From IMG/VR virus record IMGVR_UViG_3300009418_000052, positions 1-35,734 of that record: a DNA stretch of 35,734 nt, one strand, 5' to 3'. The DNA is from a virus. The notes under the pieces are model-generated. The model was not told the origin of the DNA. It searched no databases and worked only from the letters and a program-made list of their open reading frames with translations. The translations under genes and the position numbers were made by a program. Numbering within the stretch: the stretch's first letter is position 1; every line of letters begins with the position of its first letter. This document shows, in pieces, positions 21,715-31,741 of the stretch.

Positions 21715-24700
21715 TTATTCAATTGGGTCGGCAAAGTCAATAAACCTAGAATGCGCCCTTCGTAAAGCAGCGTTTTTAACTTGTTTTAGTCTGCTTATTT
21801 TAGTCGCTTTTTCACTAGCGTCCATATTTTTAGCCGCACCAATAAGTCGAATACTTTTATTGGTTTTTCTAATAATAGATTCAGTGATTTTTACTGTTGG
21901 ATGTATTTGGAATAAAATCTTATTCAATTCTCGGTGTTGTTTAGCTTCTTCTGTTTTTCCATTTTGAATGTATAATTTATGCAAATCGGCTGCTTGATAA
22001 GATTTTTCTCGCAACAATTTGAATTTTTCCAATTCATAAAAAGATGATGGAGAAGCTAAAAACCTTCTAGCTATTGGCACATCATTAGGTTTAAAATTTT
22101 CATATTCAGAAGGGTGGAATAGTTTTTCAACACGAAGCAAAGTTTGCCCCACTCCACCTGTAAAATGTTTTGCCACTTGCTCAAGAGCTTCCGGACTCCA
22201 ATCTATTGAACCTGAAGCTACTTCATTGCCTCCAGTTAAACTATTTAGCCCTTGGGCAACGGCTTTAAAAGGCGCACGTACAGTGTTCCAATGTCTATAT
22301 GAATTTGGAGTATCATAAGGAGCAAACGGGCTTGGTTCCGGCCAAATTTTAGCACCTTTCCAATCTCTATTGGTAGTCAGATCAACAACAATATCTCCAA
22401 CATCAGGAGTAATTGATCGAAGTAAGGAAGTACTTCCTCCTATTGGATTAAAAGAATCTGCTGCGGCAGACATTATGTTTAATGCTGCTGCTGCTGGTTT
22501 CATAGCACCCGGTAAAGAAAGTGAAGGGTCATATCCTGAAGCCCTTAAATATCCATCTCGTCCAGCCTGATATGCTTTTGCTCCCATATAATGAAGCACG
22601 TTGTATCCATATGGCATTGGAAAAGCAATAGCATCTTTTCCAGTAATTGGATTTATAAATATGAAATTGGTTTTTTTCTTCCACTCTGGAATTTTATCAT
22701 AATAAGAAATGCCTTCTTCGTCTTCTCCAGAAAATAATTGGTTAAACATTTCTAATGCAAATCCAGTGAGGGCTATGTTGAAGGCAATCTTTTTTCCTTT
22801 TTTAGTATGCACTAAACTATTGTAAACAATATAGCTTCCTTGCGCTCCCGCATTATAAAACATATACATATTGTTTAACCCGGTTCCCAATGTTCCTCGA
22901 CGAGTAAAGTTGATTGTTATGTTTCTTGCTAGATAAGCGGCTTGTTCTGCTGTTGCTCCACTATCTCTGGCAAGTTTATATGTAGCTAAACGAGTAGCCG
23001 TTTCCACGGCAGTATTCGTATCTTCCATCATTTCTTTAGCTCCCATAATAAAACTTTTTACCAGACCATCATGTATTTTACCTGTTTTTTGTTTTTTACT
23101 TAAAGCATTAATTTTTTTAGCAACATCTTGGAGTTTATTCATTTTTGATTCAACCGTCTCAATACCATGAAATGCTATTTTACCTCCATACTTTTTCATT
23201 TCTTGATATGCTAAATCCATTTCTCCAGTAAGTTCTTTCCCTTGATTAAGAGGGTCTTCACCTCTCCATGTGGCTCTCATTGCATCCCAAATGATCCCTT
23301 GTCTACTTTGAACAAGTTTACCTAAACCCGGCACATATTTTATCCCCGGTATTAGTCCCGGCAGATTCCATATATTGACTAGTTTTTTAGCTAAATCTGT
23401 TTTACCAGCAGCAGTTAAATTTATTTTTGCAAAGGTAATATCTCGAATAAAGTTTGGAATGACAAAGGCTGGGTTCCAAGATGTGCTTGCTTTAGATAAA
23501 ACTCTAGTGATTTGGCCCAAAGGTCTAGTCATTGCGGCTAATCCAGATACTCCTGAACTACGCATTTGGTGAGCTAAAGCTGCATTTTGAATTTGTAAAT
23601 AGTATTGTTTACCATCAACTTTAAAACCAACTAAATCAGTATCTTCAGTCCATCTGGGATTACGAACCCATTTTACCTTTTCCATTCCTTTACGTTTTTT
23701 TATTTTTCTAACGTAATCAGGGTGGGCTAAAGTTATTTCATCGTTTGGGTTTTCCGTAATAAAAGCCATTAAACTTTGTAAAACTTTATTTCGTTCACCT
23801 CTAACTATAGTAGTGTGATACTGTTGGAATATGTAGGGGATAATATCAGTCGGTCTACTTTCTCTGCCCATTCTTCGCATTGATTCTTCTCCGCGAACAT
23901 CCAAACCGCTACCTAAAGATTGCATTATAGGATCAGAACCTTCACGCCCCCTGAGAGGTACATAGTTTTTGTAATAAGTGCTGAGTCGTTTATGGTTAGC
24001 GGCATCTATTAGTCTATATTTAAGAGCAAGGTCTAAATTACTTTTTGTTAAAGAGTAAACATAAGTATCCGCTAAATTTTGTAGATTGGTTAGTTTGTTT
24101 TCCTTTCCAAATTTTTCTAAAATTTCTCTAGCTTCACCGTTAGTAATACCCGAACCTCCTTTTTTTTCTGGATCACCAAATTCATCGGGATTTATTTTAG
24201 CGAGATGGGCATTAGCTTCTTCGGCATGTTTGGCCAGTAGGAAATTTGTTAATTCCTCTGGAGTAATGCCAGAATCTATTAAGGCTTGGTGAAATTCTTG
24301 TTCATGTTTATCTAGATTAAAACCTAATTCCCCCACAATAGATTCCATAGCATCCAGTTTCATATGAGCATTGATTGCGTCTGGAAGACTAGCCAGTTTT
24401 TCCTCAAGAGTACTACCCGTAACGCCTCTCCCAACCCTAGCCATAATATCGGCAAGGTCATAATAATCGTGTAAAAATGTTCGTTTAAACAAAGCTTTAA
24501 CTGGAGCAACAATGCCTCGATCTTTAAATTGCTGTAATGAGTGCCTGTTTAAAAAAGTTTCCCATTTGGTATCAACATAACTGTCGCTATTTGATATTTG
24601 TTTTTGCTCAGTTTTGTTTTCTCCACCCTTCAAAATAGCCATAATAGCTTTTATGATTCGCCTTGGAAGACTATCAATTGGTCTGATTCTACCTGTACCC

Positions 24701-27700
24701 GCATCATCCCATGCCATTTGAACAGCTTCGTTATCTGGAGATTGTCTAATTGCTCTGGCAAAATCTTTAACTGTTTTAACTCCCGCATCTAATATTGCGA
24801 TTGCAAGTTTTACCAAGGCTTTAAAAACCTGTGGAATAGCGGCGGGATTAAAAAACATGTTCATTCCAAGAGCGTTTACATCGCCCACTTTACGTAATCC
24901 AGCCATTACGTGTCTAATTTCTTTTCGTATGGCCCAAGTATTACTGTTTTTAGTATTAGGATTGTCTGGTGATTTAATTTGCTTGACCCAACGTTGGCCT
25001 TCGCCCTTATATGCACCTTTTTTTGAAAGCACCATATCGTGCATGAACTTATCTTGAACTTTTCCTATCTCTTCTATATTTTCTTCCTTTTGTTGACTTA
25101 GCCTATTGTCTTTATTTTTTGCTTGATCAACTTTTGTTTTTATTCCCTTTTCAACTAAAAACTTTTGAATGTCTGAAATCCTATTTTCTAAATCAAGCGG
25201 AGAAGTTAAAGTAGCTTCATCTTTCAAATCTTTTGGAAGATTGTGTCCAAATTTTTCTTTTGTAACATTGCCAGAATACCACCTAATGTCTTCTATTGTG
25301 TTTACATTATTTATTACATTTGCAATGTCCTTATTCATCGCCTCTTCAAAAGCAACATCCTTTTGTTGTTGAGGAGGTACTCCTTTTTTAAACAGTTCTT
25401 CTTTTGTGAACTTTTTAATTTCCAAATGTATAAGTGGTTTATTTTTAAAATCAGTTCCTTTAAAAGAGAATTCTTTTGGTGGCCCTTGAGCTAAAAGTGT
25501 TGGAATACTGAGGTTTTCTGCTTCCAAATCTATGGGATTTTCTTGAACTATGTTTTCTTCAGCTAAAAGTTCTGCGGCTCTTTTATTAGTAATCCTTCCG
25601 GCATCCACATCTTCCTTTACAATGTCAACCGTATCTTGTTTTTGATCTCTAAGAACTAGTTTTAAACTAGATGCTAACTTAGTTAAGGCATAGTGTTCTG
25701 CATTAGCATTAATGTGTTTTATGCCATCTATTTCTATTACTTTTGAAGGATCGCCTTTATGTGGATATGGGCCGGTGTCTGGATTTTCTGGATCGCTTAA
25801 AAGTTCTATTAATATTTGTTGTTCAGGTGAGGGTAATGTTATTACGGGTTCTGTTATAATTCCACGGTGTTCGCCATATTTAGGAGCATCTTTCTTTTTA
25901 ATAGTTAAAGATTTTAGTTTTTTACGGGCGCGACTAAGTTGTTCCAGTTTTTGTTCTCTAACAGATGGTTTTATAGGAGGTTTTCCAGTATCAATTATTG
26001 AATAGCCTGTAATGTTTTTATTTTCATCTGTTTCAAGTACTATTTTATGTATCTTTCCTGTTCTAATTTCTGTTTCCCATTTAGCAATATCTCTATTTGT
26101 TTTTGCTACCTTTTTTCTAAGCTCGTCACTTAAATAAGTAGTGTCTGTTTCGTTTTCTGCTATAAACGCTATTCTTTTATCTACTTCAAAAATAGCTTCC
26201 TCTATTCGTTCGGCTGTACCTAGTTGAGTAGATAGAGAAGCACTGTCTAATCCTCCATATTTTCTTATATTATTGCTAAAGTTTGAAAATGGGATAGCAA
26301 TACTAGTGTTTTCTGCCGTATCAAAATGGGCTTTTTTATTAGAAGGAACAATTCTTACTGAACCCCTAATGCTTTTCCATCGTTTAACTAGTGCTTCTAA
26401 ATCTTTCGGAACTTCTTTATGTAAATCTTCTTGGGTTAAGTGAATTTTTTCTCTATCTATAATAGACGCAAGTTCTGGAGGCATTCCTTCTGCTACTAGT
26501 TCCTCCCATACTTCAACAACTTCTTTCCAAGTCATGCCTTTAGGTTGACTTTTAAAATCAGGTAAGGGAAGAAGTGCTGGATTATGTGGCAACACTTCGC
26601 CATCGGGATTTAACAAATTAGGTCTAGCTGGCACAAGAGAAACTATAGACCCATCTTCTCCTAGTTTAAAAAACTGTCCGTTGTGTTGGATGAAAATATT
26701 TCCTTCAGTATCAGCTAAATCTGGATAGTGGAAATTAGGATTTTTTCCTGCTTTCTTTAACTCTTCTACTTCTTCTCTAGTTGCCTTTCTGGCTCCAACC
26801 CATTCACCGTTTTCATCTCTTATAGGAATCCAAACTGCTCGCCTACCTGCATCTGCTTCTCCAACTGGGTCTTGTTCTCCAAAATCTAAATCTTTATCTA
26901 AATCTATTTTATCCCAATTAAAATCGTTTGGAATTGCTATTTCATGTGTGTTTCCTAAAAGTCCTTTTGGATATACCCAAGTTTTCGTCGGCCCCCGTGG
27001 GGCAGTAGCTTTTTTCACAGCTTCTTGACCCCACTTTCCATGGTATTGTAGTCTTGGAACTCCTTCGTTTTCTTTAAGCCTATCCTGAACCCATTTTCTA
27101 GCCGTAACCTCTTGCCCCCATGCACTAAATCCTCTTATTGCAGTTGGAATACCTCCACCTATAACTTCCTGTAATCCAGATCGAAAAGCATTTTCTAGTT
27201 TATCTCCCCTATCTATTCCTTCTGATTCAGCATAAAGATCAGAAAGCACTGATCCTCCCGCTCCAATTGAAGCATCAAATGCTAATTCGGCTCCAACTTT
27301 AGTGCCTACTTTAGAAACAACACTTCTTCCTAAACCGGGGGTAAGTCTTGCAACTGGAACCATAGTGGCCAATCCAGCTTCTCCAACGGCAAGAACCGCA
27401 TCTGTATTTGAAACTCTTCTGGCTATTTCAAATGCCTTTTGTAAATCCACATCTCCCTTTTGATCCATCCCATATCGTTGGGAAATATAGGTGTTTCTCA
27501 TTGATCCACCTTTTGCGGTAGTTCCTTGCATTGTGGCAACAGCGGCAGAACCCGTCCACAATCCAGCTATAGGTGTTGCAACTATAGAGGTAGCTGCACC
27601 AACCCCAAAACCAACAGCAATATCTCTCGAAACACTACCAAAAACTTCTCCTACAAATCCTCCAGATAAAATTTCGTAGTCTTTAACTTCGTCGGGGTCT

Positions 27701-28008
27701 TCTTTCCATTTTTGGTATTCATCTTCCAAGAGCATGAATGCTTCACTATCGTCTGATCTAAGTATGGCACTCCCTACAGCTAAATCATACTTGGCTTGAT
27801 CCCATGAATCTCCATATGCTTCAGCAAATTGCCCCCAAAATCCTTTTTGAAGATAGGGGTCTTCCTCTTCTTTATCAGGCCAAGCCTTATTTGGGAATTT
27901 TTGACGAACCTCGTCCTCCATCATACTTGTTGAATAGTATTCTGGAAACTCCAGAAATTCTGACGGAGTATCTAAACCAAAAGGATTTTGAACTTCTACA
28001 GTTGGCAT
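21715..28008 (-). CDS. Giant polyvalent-type internal virion protein
   Basis: The product has 2097 residues, about one sixth of the window. The N-terminal 300 residues include a Gly/Ala-rich hydrophobic region (about 110-160, SVSRDIAVGFGVGAATSIVATPIAG) and a second around 190-240, suited to membrane insertion. The middle is charged and helical. From about 1380 to 1800 the sequence resembles the LPD38-type large polyvalent protein domain: RPTDIIPYIFQQYHTT, NPAFVIPNFIRDITFAK (about 1510) and ARNITINFTRRGTLG (about 1690). In podoviruses such proteins ride in the capsid and are ejected into the host with the DNA. I saw no RNA polymerase, lysozyme or MuF motifs. Confidence 0.7.
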   Translation of the reverse strand: MPTVEVQNPFGLDTPSEFLEFPEYYSTSMMEDEVRQKFPNKAWPDKEEEDPYLQKGFWGQFAEAYGDSWDQAKYDLAVGSAILRSDDSEAFMLLEDEYQKWKEDPDEVKDYEILSGGFVGEVFGSVSRDIAVGFGVGAATSIVATPIAGLWTGSAAVATMQGTTAKGGSMRNTYISQRYGMDQKGDVDLQKAFEIARRVSNTDAVLAVGEAGLATMVPVARLTPGLGRSVVSKVGTKVGAELAFDASIGAGGSVLSDLYAESEGIDRGDKLENAFRSGLQEVIGGGIPTAIRGFSAWGQEVTARKWVQDRLKENEGVPRLQYHGKWGQEAVKKATAPRGPTKTWVYPKGLLGNTHEIAIPNDFNWDKIDLDKDLDFGEQDPVGEADAGRRAVWIPIRDENGEWVGARKATREEVEELKKAGKNPNFHYPDLADTEGNIFIQHNGQFFKLGEDGSIVSLVPARPNLLNPDGEVLPHNPALLPLPDFKSQPKGMTWKEVVEVWEELVAEGMPPELASIIDREKIHLTQEDLHKEVPKDLEALVKRWKSIRGSVRIVPSNKKAHFDTAENTSIAIPFSNFSNNIRKYGGLDSASLSTQLGTAERIEEAIFEVDKRIAFIAENETDTTYLSDELRKKVAKTNRDIAKWETEIRTGKIHKIVLETDENKNITGYSIIDTGKPPIKPSVREQKLEQLSRARKKLKSLTIKKKDAPKYGEHRGIITEPVITLPSPEQQILIELLSDPENPDTGPYPHKGDPSKVIEIDGIKHINANAEHYALTKLASSLKLVLRDQKQDTVDIVKEDVDAGRITNKRAAELLAEENIVQENPIDLEAENLSIPTLLAQGPPKEFSFKGTDFKNKPLIHLEIKKFTKEELFKKGVPPQQQKDVAFEEAMNKDIANVINNVNTIEDIRWYSGNVTKEKFGHNLPKDLKDEATLTSPLDLENRISDIQKFLVEKGIKTKVDQAKNKDNRLSQQKEENIEEIGKVQDKFMHDMVLSKKGAYKGEGQRWVKQIKSPDNPNTKNSNTWAIRKEIRHVMAGLRKVGDVNALGMNMFFNPAAIPQVFKALVKLAIAILDAGVKTVKDFARAIRQSPDNEAVQMAWDDAGTGRIRPIDSLPRRIIKAIMAILKGGENKTEQKQISNSDSYVDTKWETFLNRHSLQQFKDRGIVAPVKALFKRTFLHDYYDLADIMARVGRGVTGSTLEEKLASLPDAINAHMKLDAMESIVGELGFNLDKHEQEFHQALIDSGITPEELTNFLLAKHAEEANAHLAKINPDEFGDPEKKGGSGITNGEAREILEKFGKENKLTNLQNLADTYVYSLTKSNLDLALKYRLIDAANHKRLSTYYKNYVPLRGREGSDPIMQSLGSGLDVRGEESMRRMGRESRPTDIIPYIFQQYHTTIVRGERNKVLQSLMAFITENPNDEITLAHPDYVRKIKKRKGMEKVKWVRNPRWTEDTDLVGFKVDGKQYYLQIQNAALAHQMRSSGVSGLAAMTRPLGQITRVLSKASTSWNPAFVIPNFIRDITFAKINLTAAGKTDLAKKLVNIWNLPGLIPGIKYVPGLGKLVQSRQGIIWDAMRATWRGEDPLNQGKELTGEMDLAYQEMKKYGGKIAFHGIETVESKMNKLQDVAKKINALSKKQKTGKIHDGLVKSFIMGAKEMMEDTNTAVETATRLATYKLARDSGATAEQAAYLARNITINFTRRGTLGTGLNNMYMFYNAGAQGSYIVYNSLVHTKKGKKIAFNIALTGFALEMFNQLFSGEDEEGISYYDKIPEWKKKTNFIFINPITGKDAIAFPMPYGYNVLHYMGAKAYQAGRDGYLRASGYDPSLSLPGAMKPAAAALNIMSAAADSFNPIGGSTSLLRSITPDVGDIVVDLTTNRDWKGAKIWPEPSPFAPYDTPNSYRHWNTVRAPFKAVAQGLNSLTGGNEVASGSIDWSPEALEQVAKHFTGGVGQTLLRVEKLFHPSEYENFKPNDVPIARRFLASPSSFYELEKFKLLREKSYQAADLHKLYIQNGKTEEAKQHRELNKILFQIHPTVKITESIIRKTNKSIRLIGAAKNMDASEKATKISRLKQVKNAALRRAHSRFIDFADPIE

Positions 28009-28020
28009 TATATTTAAAAC

Positions 28021-29673
28021 CTATTTAACTACAATATCTACCTCTTGTGGAGATACGGAGGTTCCCCCCATTCCTTGTCCTAGTTCTTGCATTCCGGCTG
28101 TGAACTGCCTGTCTATATCAGCTCGTTCTTTTTTCAAAACTTCTAATCTTTTATCGTCAACTTCATTCCAAGGCATTCCAGTTCCTTGTATGATTCCAGA
28201 TGCTTTAGCACTTTCCAATTTATAAATAGCATCATCTAATCTAGACACATCTGCTTTATGAGTGTCTCTTAATTTATTAAGACCACTAGTAATATCATTA
28301 CCTAAAGATCGGTTATATCGTAACATAGATATTTGATTAGATATTGTCATCTCGCCCGGTTTTGGAATTCTTTGAACAGCGGTTTGACCGGGTTTATATA
28401 CCGCATAGGTATGCCCACCAAACTCTTGAAGATTGATGGAAGGTTCCCTAACTTTTTGAGCATAAGCAGCAACACTTTGTAAAAATCCAGCTCTGTATTT
28501 TCTATTGTCGTCATTTTTAACAACGTCTTGAAGAATTTCAGTTTGGGTTTTTTCACGTATGTAATCGTCTGGTGATGGTGTAGGTCTGGATAATATGGAA
28601 GTAAAACTTTCTTGTGCAGTCTGATAAGCTGCAAGTTTATCTGCGGCATCTCTTGAAAGAGGTTGTTTCCCAAAGGTTAAAAGTCTGTTTAACTCTTCGG
28701 GTTTAACGCCAAAAGTCGCTTTTAATGCTTCTGGAGGTAATGTGCCAACAGCTTCTCTAATATTAACACTTGGAACTGGCACACCCACAAAACTCTCATC
28801 AGGTATATTCTGTCTAATTGTTTGAAAAAGCTCGGTTCTTTTATCTACAAGTTTTCCTTTTTCTGTATCTTCTACTTCTAGTTCTCCAGAAACCCCTCTT
28901 TTAATTTTATTAAATCCAGCGGTAGCACCGGGATTTCTAATCTCCATGTTTTTATACTGTTCTAGTTTTGCAACATATGGAGAAAGTACGTCTGTTCTTT
29001 TTTGAATTTCCCTTAGTCGATTAGTGTAGTGAGTCATTCTTTCCAAAGGAGTTTCAAAAGGAGTACCCGCTATAAAATCACTATTGATTTTTTGTGTTCT
29101 TTTTTCAAAATTTCTAAGGGCATTTAAAGTGCTTTCTCCTGTAAAATCACCAAAACCACTAGCACTTTCAATGAAGGCTTGTTTATCTAATTCAACTTGA
29201 TCTAAGTCGGCTTTATAGGTATCTATAATAGAGTGAATTGAACTAGCTACCTCTAAACTACTATCGTTTTTAGTTTTATACTTATCTAGTTCCTTTTGAA
29301 TCTCATTAGTGTGTTTTAATGGATTATATTGTCCGGCTTTCGCAGATGCTAATTCGGATTCTCTTTTAGCTAGTTCAACCCGTTCACCGGCTTTTATTTG
29401 TTCAGCTTTTTCTTCTTCAACTGCTTCCTTCCATCCTTCAGTATCAGGAGTGGTTCCACCAAGTAAAATCTCTTTCCAAGTTTCGTTTTCGTTTCTTATT
29501 TTTTCTTCTTCATCGCGGCGTTTTAATCCCTCTCCGATTGCCTCTCCAAATTCTCGTATGCCTCTACCATATTCCTCACCTATTTCACCCATCATTTTAA
29601 GAGTGCCGGGTTCAATTGCCGGGCCACCCCTACCTCTATATTGACTGAAAAATGTTTGTCTCTTATTAGGCAT
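28021..29673 (-). CDS. Coiled-coil internal virion protein, unknown
   Basis: The product has 550 residues, hydrophilic and mostly helical, with long Lys/Glu/Arg stretches (GLKRRDEEEKIRNENETW, AVEEEKAEQIKAGERVELAKRE). The N-terminus is Gly-rich (FFSQYRGRGGPAIEPG). It overlaps the 343-residue gene by 8 bases and precedes the giant gene by 12, the position of T7-like core proteins (gp15-like). A KVREPS-NL motif at about residue 405 is shared with the 263-residue protein. The role as an ejected core component is inferred from order and composition. Confidence 0.5.
   Translation of the reverse strand: MPNKRQTFFSQYRGRGGPAIEPGTLKMMGEIGEEYGRGIREFGEAIGEGLKRRDEEEKIRNENETWKEILLGGTTPDTEGWKEAVEEEKAEQIKAGERVELAKRESELASAKAGQYNPLKHTNEIQKELDKYKTKNDSSLEVASSIHSIIDTYKADLDQVELDKQAFIESASGFGDFTGESTLNALRNFEKRTQKINSDFIAGTPFETPLERMTHYTNRLREIQKRTDVLSPYVAKLEQYKNMEIRNPGATAGFNKIKRGVSGELEVEDTEKGKLVDKRTELFQTIRQNIPDESFVGVPVPSVNIREAVGTLPPEALKATFGVKPEELNRLLTFGKQPLSRDAADKLAAYQTAQESFTSILSRPTPSPDDYIREKTQTEILQDVVKNDDNRKYRAGFLQSVAAYAQKVREPSINLQEFGGHTYAVYKPGQTAVQRIPKPGEMTISNQISMLRYNRSLGNDITSGLNKLRDTHKADVSRLDDAIYKLESAKASGIIQGTGMPWNEVDDKRLEVLKKERADIDRQFTAGMQELGQGMGGTSVSPQEVDIVVK
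28428..28457. repeat. 30-base interspersed repeat, copy 2
   Basis: This block lies inside the 550-residue gene, 6.8 kb from copy 1, with one mismatch. It encodes KVREPSIN in the same reading register as copy 1. Confidence 0.8.
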
Positions 29674-30697
29674 TGATCTTATCCTCCATCCAAATCTTAA
29701 TACGTTTCTTTAGTTTAGGTTTGTTGCTGATAAACTTGGCAAATCTTTCACCAAACAAATCGTAAAGTTTCTTGAACCATTTGGGAGCTTTAAGTTCTTT
29801 CCAATCATAAAAAGCCAGCCATTGTGGATTTTCGTTGCCGAACACTTCTCTTGCTACCCAACATTTAAAAAATCCTGTACTGCCAGTGGCCATGCCTCCA
29901 AATATACTACCAGCGGCTCCAAGTCCCGCACCAATCATAGAAGCACGATTTTTTGCACTAGCAGTTCTTGCTGCCAATACTCCTTGATAGTTCTGGTTAT
30001 AAATATCTCCAGCATACTGGGATTCTGGGCTGAACATTGCGCCGGGATTATATCCTCCGGCCTGACCAACCACACCTCCGGCCATCATTGGATTCATAGA
30101 ACTTGGTCGGCCAAGGATTGCCATAAATGGATCACCCTTAACTTGTTGACCTAATCCAACCATTGACTGTGCAAATCCTTGTCGTTGTTGTCGTCTAGCC
30201 GTTGCCCCCTGAAGTTGCGCCAACGATTCAATTGCCATGCCTCTACTTCCATAGCCCATGCCTCTCGCTGCACCCCCTGCTCGGCTGGATTGCTGGATTT
30301 CGCGCCTTTCCCATGCACTCAATTGTCCTCCAGCTTCCAAACCTTCTTGGGCTTGACGATTGAGTTCTTTCATTAAAGCAGCTTTTTCTGGATCGGCAGC
30401 CTCTAAAGCGGCCATTGCCCGTGGGCCAAGTTCTTCAATTGCCCCAATATCTGCCTCTCGTTGGAGTCCCATCTGTTCACGATCCATCGCACCAAGTCTT
30501 GTCTGTGAAGTCTCGTATAAGTCCAGCAATTGTGGCGTCATCTGTTGGGCTATATCCAAATCGAGTTGTGCATATTTGCCTCTAAACCGTTCTTCTGCCG
30601 CATATAGTTCTGGTGCTAACTTAATTTGAGCCTCTAAAGTTTCAGTCGTTTCTTGGCCATAATCGCGAGCCTTTGGAGCCTTAATTTTTGTTCCCAT
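29666..30697 (-). CDS. Internal virion protein with C-terminal CWVAREVFG domain
   Basis: The product has 343 residues. The first 200 form an amphipathic, Gln/Ala-rich helical region (TLEAQIKLAPELYAAEERFRGKY...). A Gly/Met-rich flexible part follows, with a hydrophobic stretch (MIGAGLGAAGSIFGGMATG, about 253-271). The C-terminus is a compact aromatic domain starting CWVAREVFGNENPQWL and ending in basic helices. This terminal motif recurs at the ends of otherwise different phage structural proteins, though its role is unknown to me. Gene order (before the 550-residue and giant genes) and the hydrophobic patch fit an ejected core protein of the T7 gp14 type. Confidence 0.55.
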   Translation of the reverse strand: MGTKIKAPKARDYGQETTETLEAQIKLAPELYAAEERFRGKYAQLDLDIAQQMTPQLLDLYETSQTRLGAMDREQMGLQREADIGAIEELGPRAMAALEAADPEKAALMKELNRQAQEGLEAGGQLSAWERREIQQSSRAGGAARGMGYGSRGMAIESLAQLQGATARRQQRQGFAQSMVGLGQQVKGDPFMAILGRPSSMNPMMAGGVVGQAGGYNPGAMFSPESQYAGDIYNQNYQGVLAARTASAKNRASMIGAGLGAAGSIFGGMATGSTGFFKCWVAREVFGNENPQWLAFYDWKELKAPKWFKKLYDLFGERFAKFISNKPKLKKRIKIWMEDKINA

Positions 30698-31067
30698 ATT
30701 TATCTACCTTTCGTTCGTAATCTTTCCATTTATAAATTCTTAATTTGTTGCCGCGCCTGTGCCAGCCCACATATTCCATTTTAACAGGGGCAACCTCCAA
30801 AAATCTCTTGAGAGGGTCTTTTCCGGCAGCGAGCCATACAAACCATGTATCGCATTCTTCCACCGGATAAAGCGTGTCGTTTTTAATCTTTCCATTAAGT
30901 TTATTCCGTGGCATGGGTCGCCCCATGACAAAGGTTTCCCGATCAGAATAAACATAGGCATTGTACAAATGCCAGACCAAATCCTCTTCAAATGTGTTTG
31001 CGTCTTCTGGTTCATAGGTTGCTTTTGCTTGCTGGATTGGCGTCATCCTACGATTGTAATTGCCCAT
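30681..31067 (-). CDS. Small protein between fibre and core genes, unknown
   Basis: The product has 128 residues. Two starts are plausible: ATG 31067 with AAAGG five bases upstream, and ATG 31046, which overlaps the previous stop as ATGA. The protein has a helical, acidic N-terminal part (PIQQAKATYEPEDANTFEEDLVWHLYNAYVYSD) and a beta-rich, aromatic part with CDTWFVWLAAGKD and VEYVGWHRRGNK-like strands, ending basic. No motif is recognised. It overlaps the core gene by 17 bases. An assembly or structural role is inferred. Confidence 0.5.
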   Translation of the reverse strand: MGNYNRRMTPIQQAKATYEPEDANTFEEDLVWHLYNAYVYSDRETFVMGRPMPRNKLNGKIKNDTLYPVEECDTWFVWLAAGKDPLKRFLEVAPVKMEYVGWHRRGNKLRIYKWKDYERKVDKYGNKN

Positions 31068-31738
31068 GTTCCCTTTGGGGATGAGGTACTTACATCCTGT
31101 GCAAGTAGTTGTAGTGTGTTGATAGTGTTTGCAATTATACGAAACGGATCATATCCAACATCCGTTAGTTCATCTGCGGCATAGCCTACGTTATTACTTC
31201 CAGATTCAGCATTAACAGATCGAATTGAAACTACACAATCCTTGTTCTTTAATCCGTGTGTAAAAGTTCCAACAGAATCATTATCATCGTCACTGGTGAA
31301 AACAAGAAGTCCGGTTTGATCGGTTCCCCACACAAACTCCAATGCGAATTTTTTACTCCCGCCGGTACTTACGGCATGGTCGGCATGAGCCGCAGCAACC
31401 ACTTCCGTTACATAGGTGCTGTTATCAACTTCATAAACAGTTGTCTGACCTTCCCTTTGTGGGGAACGAACTACGTATCCGTTTTCATCGTGGATAAAAT
31501 TAAAGGCGGTATCTATGTCGGCAGCCGTGATTTCTGCGTTATTAAGGACTGTGGTTGTTCCATCAGCAGTAATTGAAATGTCTCCGCTCAATTCCACAAG
31601 CCCCCAGTTTCCGTCTGATTGGATAACGGGAATTTGACCCACCGTTCCTTGAGGCAAGTTAGTCAAGTCCAGCCGCAAGTTTTTACTTAACTTGGTCTTG
31701 GTGATTGCGCCTTGAACTATGTCTTGGTTTTCAACCAT
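31043..31738 (-). CDS. Tail or fibre-associated protein
   Basis: The product has 231 residues. The opening (MVENQDIVQGAITKTKL, then GTVGQIPVIQSDGNWGLVELSGDISITADGTTTV) is the repeat style seen in fibre N-terminal stalks (GQ-P...G.W..LSGD.T...G). A compact beta-rich C-terminal part follows, with EFVWGTDQTGLLVFTSDDDNDSVGTF. It would attach to or extend the tail. It lies three bases downstream of the preceding fibre-like gene and overlaps the next one by 25 bases. Confidence 0.6.
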   Translation of the reverse strand: MVENQDIVQGAITKTKLSKNLRLDLTNLPQGTVGQIPVIQSDGNWGLVELSGDISITADGTTTVLNNAEITAADIDTAFNFIHDENGYVVRSPQREGQTTVYEVDNSTYVTEVVAAAHADHAVSTGGSKKFALEFVWGTDQTGLLVFTSDDDNDSVGTFTHGLKNKDCVVSIRSVNAESGSNNVGYAADELTDVGYDPFRIIANTINTLQLLAQDVSTSSPKGTWAITIVG

Positions 31739-31741
31739 GTT

